Source: Thioploca sp.
GTDB lineage: Bacteria; Pseudomonadota; Gammaproteobacteria; Beggiatoales; Beggiatoaceae
Assembly: GCA_011371325.1 (NCBI GenBank)
Contig: DRQV01000033.1
Coordinates: forward strand, 1 to 7,260
Direction of reading: 5' to 3'
Length of the DNA stretch: 7,260 bases
How positions within the stretch are numbered: the first letter of the stretch is position 1; each line of letters opens with the position of its first letter. The translations under genes and the position numbers were made by a program. Positions 4,957 through 7,260 of this stretch are shown piece by piece. Under the pieces are notes generated by a model, which saw nothing but the letters and a program-made list of their open reading frames with translations, searched no databases and was not told the DNA's origin.

Positions 4957-7110
4957 ATGATAAATTATTTACCTAAAATTACTTCTTCTAGGGTTTTGGT
5001 GGTTGATGATGATGAAATTAACCGTTTATTAATTCGGGAAACTTTACAGCAATCTGGATTATTGGTTGAAGAGGTTGAGAGTGGTGAAGAAGCTATTGAG
5101 CATTTCCGTAAAAATCCTTCAGATATTATATTGCTCGACGTTATTATGGAAGGAATCGATGGATTTGAAACCTGTAGCTCATTACGCCAATTGCCAACTG
5201 GTTTACATGTTCCAATAGTAATGATGACTGGATTAAATGATATTAAATCAATCACATATGCTTATAAATCGGGTGCTACAGATTTTATTACTAAACCAAT
5301 TAACTATACCATACTAGCCTATCGTATGCGTTATATGTTACGTGCCAACCAAGTATTTAATCGTTTGTACAGTAATGAAACCCGTTTGCGTAAAACTCAA
5401 GAAATAGCTAAACTTGGTTACTGGGAATGGAATATAAAACAAAATACTTTTTATATTTCAAAACAAGCTCTCAAAATTTTAGGTTTATCAGATTCAGCAA
5501 ATTTACAACATCCTCAAGAATTACTTAATTTTATCTTACAAGAAGAACGTGAATCAATTCATACCTATTTTTCTGAAGCTCTCCACAGTAATAAAGACTT
5601 TGTTATTGAACATAAAATTATTACTTCGGATAATATCGTCAAAAATATTTATCAAGAAGCAGAGTTACAACAAGATAGCAATGGCCAAGAACAGTGGATA
5701 GTCACTATTCAAGATATAACTGAGCGTAAGAAAACTGAAGCTAAAATTGTTCGACTTGCTTATTACGATCATTTAACTAGTTTGCCAAATAAAGTTTTTC
5801 TTAATGAATATCTTACTAAAATTATTGACCAATCTAAATGCTATAACCAGATATTCGCCATATTATCAATAGATATAGATCATTTTAAACGGATTAATAG
5901 TTCATGGGGACAGAAGACAGGTAATGAATTATTACAACAGATTGCTGCAAGAATAACTAAATGTATTCGCACTAGTGATTATTTAACACGTGGGAACTTA
6001 AAACTTCCTGAACAAGCTTGTTATCAACCAAATAAAAGTGATACTTTAATAAGATTAGGTGGAGATGAATTTGTTTTATTATTGACAGATATTAATAGCC
6101 GAATAGAAGTGCAACCTATTATACAACGTATTTACAAAGTACTCCAAGAACCTTTTATAACTGAAAAAGAAAATTGTTATCTTACAATAAGTACTGGGAT
6201 TGCAATGTATCCTAATGATGGACAAGATACTGATACTCTATTAATGCAAGCTGAAATGGCAATGCATAATGCGAAGCAACAAGGACGCAATAATTTCCAA
6301 TTTTTTCATAAATCTATGAATACTCAAGTTCGTCAACGTTTAATATTAGAAAATGAATTACATAAAGCCATAGAACGTGAAGAATTTGAAGTTTATTATC
6401 AACCAAAAATAGAATTAACCGAATATAAAACGGTTGGTATGGAAGCATTAGTACGTTGGAATCATCCAGAAAAAGGTATAATTTCTCCAGTAAATTTTAT
6501 TTCATTAGCAGAAGAAACAGATTTGATTTGTTTATTGGGAGAGTGGGTATTACAACAGGCATGCAAACATACTAAATACTGGCATAAACAAGGTTTCATA
6601 CTAAAAGTTGCAGTAAACTTGTCCACTGTTCAACTTAAAAAACCTGATATATTAGAAAATATTCGTAAAGCTCTTCAAGATAATGATTTGCCAGCAGAAT
6701 ACTTGGAGTTGGAAATTACCGAAGGAGTATTAATAGAAGACTACGAAACTAGCTATACAATACTTTCAGAAATTAAAAAAATAGGTGTATATATTGCGAT
6801 AGATGACTTTGGTACTGGTTATTCTTCACTAAGTTATCTGAAAAAATTTCCTTTTGATACTCTAAAGATTGATCAAAGTTTTATACGTGATTTAGCTACT
6901 GATCCAGATAGTTCTGCCTTAACTTCAGCTATTATTGCATTATCTACTTGTCTTAATTTAAAAGTTGTAGCAGAAGGAATAGAAACCAATGCTCAACTAG
7001 ATTTTATGAAAAAACACCAATGTGATGAAATTCAAGGTTATTTATTTAGTCCACCTTTATCTTATAAAGATTTTGATAATTGGCTGAGAAATCCTCATCA
7101 TCCTGACTAG
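4957..7110 (+). CDS. Response regulator with REC-PAS-GGDEF-EAL domains (cyclic-di-GMP synthesis/degradation)
   Basis: The protein has 717 residues and no signal peptide or membrane segment, so it is cytoplasmic. A receiver domain (about 11-130) has the acidic pocket D17-D19, phospho-acceptor D61 in L-L-D-V-I-M, T91 and K113. A PAS-like sensor domain (about 145-255) ends D-I-T-E-R-K. The GGDEF domain (about 265-452) has an intact G-G-D-E-F at 368-372; the position before it corresponding to the inhibitory R-x-x-D is N-K-S-D (359-362), and about 20 extra residues separate it from R-T-S-D at 338-341. The EAL domain (about 463-710) has E-A-L at 496-498, N554, E586, D616-D617, K637, E673-G674-I675-E676 and Q693, so the catalytic set looks complete. 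Both cyclase and phosphodiesterase activities are therefore possible; the net direction is unknown. An in-frame stop just upstream fixes ATG 4957, but no Shine-Dalgarno sequence is seen. The cognate histidine kinase is not in the window. Confidence 0.93.
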   Translation: MINYLPKITSSRVLVVDDDEINRLLIRETLQQSGLLVEEVESGEEAIEHFRKNPSDIILLDVIMEGIDGFETCSSLRQLPTGLHVPIVMMTGLNDIKSITYAYKSGATDFITKPINYTILAYRMRYMLRANQVFNRLYSNETRLRKTQEIAKLGYWEWNIKQNTFYISKQALKILGLSDSANLQHPQELLNFILQEERESIHTYFSEALHSNKDFVIEHKIITSDNIVKNIYQEAELQQDSNGQEQWIVTIQDITERKKTEAKIVRLAYYDHLTSLPNKVFLNEYLTKIIDQSKCYNQIFAILSIDIDHFKRINSSWGQKTGNELLQQIAARITKCIRTSDYLTRGNLKLPEQACYQPNKSDTLIRLGGDEFVLLLTDINSRIEVQPIIQRIYKVLQEPFITEKENCYLTISTGIAMYPNDGQDTDTLLMQAEMAMHNAKQQGRNNFQFFHKSMNTQVRQRLILENELHKAIEREEFEVYYQPKIELTEYKTVGMEALVRWNHPEKGIISPVNFISLAEETDLICLLGEWVLQQACKHTKYWHKQGFILKVAVNLSTVQLKKPDILENIRKALQDNDLPAEYLELEITEGVLIEDYETSYTILSEIKKIGVYIAIDDFGTGYSSLSYLKKFPFDTLKIDQSFIRDLATDPDSSALTSAIIALSTCLNLKVVAEGIETNAQLDFMKKHQCDEIQGYLFSPPLSYKDFDNWLRNPHHPD

Positions 7111-7185
7111 TTATTTTGTATAGCATTCTAATAAAATAATGTTAAATAGATTATCAGTTAGAATTTAATTAAGAATCACTACATC

Positions 7186-7214
7186 TTGCAAGATAGTTTT
7201 AATGGGAATATTCT
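7186..7214 (+). promoter_or_regulatory. Candidate promoter for the gene starting at 7240
   Basis: TTGCAA (7186-7191) and TATTCT (7209-7214) are spaced 17 bases apart, each matching four of six consensus positions. They lie about 25 bases before the start codon of the next gene. In this AT-rich DNA such a match is only suggestive. Confidence 0.3.
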
Positions 7215-7239
7215 TAAAATTTTAAATCAAGGTAAAATT

Positions 7240-7260
7240 ATGACTACTAGAAAAGCGGTA
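7240..7260 (+). CDS. Start of a further gene, cut by window edge
   Basis: ATG at 7240 follows AAGG (7229-7232) by seven bases, and the frame is open to the end, giving M-T-T-R-K-A-V. An N-terminus with R-K-A-V is seen in UTP-glucose-1-phosphate uridylyltransferase (GalU), but seven residues are far too few to assign it. It points the same way as the GGDEF-EAL gene, about 130 bases after it, and seems to have its own promoter. Confidence 0.5.

Noticed and set aside
4965..5255. Minus-strand open frame of 96 codons.
   Set aside because: It is antisense to the receiver domain of the GGDEF-EAL protein, which is strongly supported.
7125..7164. Inverted repeat ATTCTAA / TTAGAAT after the GGDEF-EAL gene, as a possible terminator.
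   Set aside because: Only seven AT-rich pairs with a loop of about 26 bases and no T-run; expected by chance in this composition.
1..7260. CRISPR array, insertion sequence or phage remnant.
   Set aside because: No regularly spaced repeats, transposase, integrase or terminal inverted repeats were found on either strand.

Overview
The window is AT-rich DNA with compact genes and Shine-Dalgarno-type starts. A recognisable bamD (outer-membrane assembly lipoprotein), a FeoC-type small iron-related protein and a response-regulator GGDEF-EAL protein point to a Gram-negative proteobacterium. I favour a low-GC gammaproteobacterium, possibly Thiotrichales-like, but the exact lineage cannot be read from this sequence.

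Left part (1-3260). An incomplete XRE-type helix-turn-helix regulator reads leftward from 189. It has a two-copy repeat, probably its own operator, directly before its start codon. Reading rightward from 464 is a four-gene cluster: a small glycine-zipper lipoprotein of the 17 kDa surface antigen type; a 117-residue secreted protein with two copies of an Asn/Ala/Gly/Val-rich repeat; a 220-residue secreted protein with related repeats; and a 368-residue CsgG/HfaB-like lipoprotein whose C-terminal tail matches the tail of the first gene. The last two genes overlap by 8 bases. A GC-stem terminator follows the cluster at 3231-3258, and a long stem-loop at 1369-1416 separates the first repeat protein from the second. 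I read this as a compact curli-like or holdfast-anchor-like (Hfa-like) export system: a CsgG-type outer-membrane channel, two exported repeat proteins that may polymerise or coat the cell, and an accessory lipoprotein. This is the most interesting part of the window. No CsgE, CsgF or CsgB-like gene is visible.

Middle part (3441-4600). bamD reads leftward and is followed 78 bases later by a feoC-like gene, possibly co-transcribed. Two hairpins follow the feoC stop. A good promoter candidate lies before bamD.

Right part (4957-7260). A 717-residue REC-PAS-GGDEF-EAL protein, with the catalytic motifs of both cyclic-di-GMP domains intact, is separated from bamD by 428 bases holding no convincing gene. 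The first seven codons of another gene begin at 7240 and run off the edge.

A link between the cyclic-di-GMP enzyme and the adhesin cluster is biologically reasonable, because adhesion is a common output of cyclic-di-GMP. It rests only on proximity.
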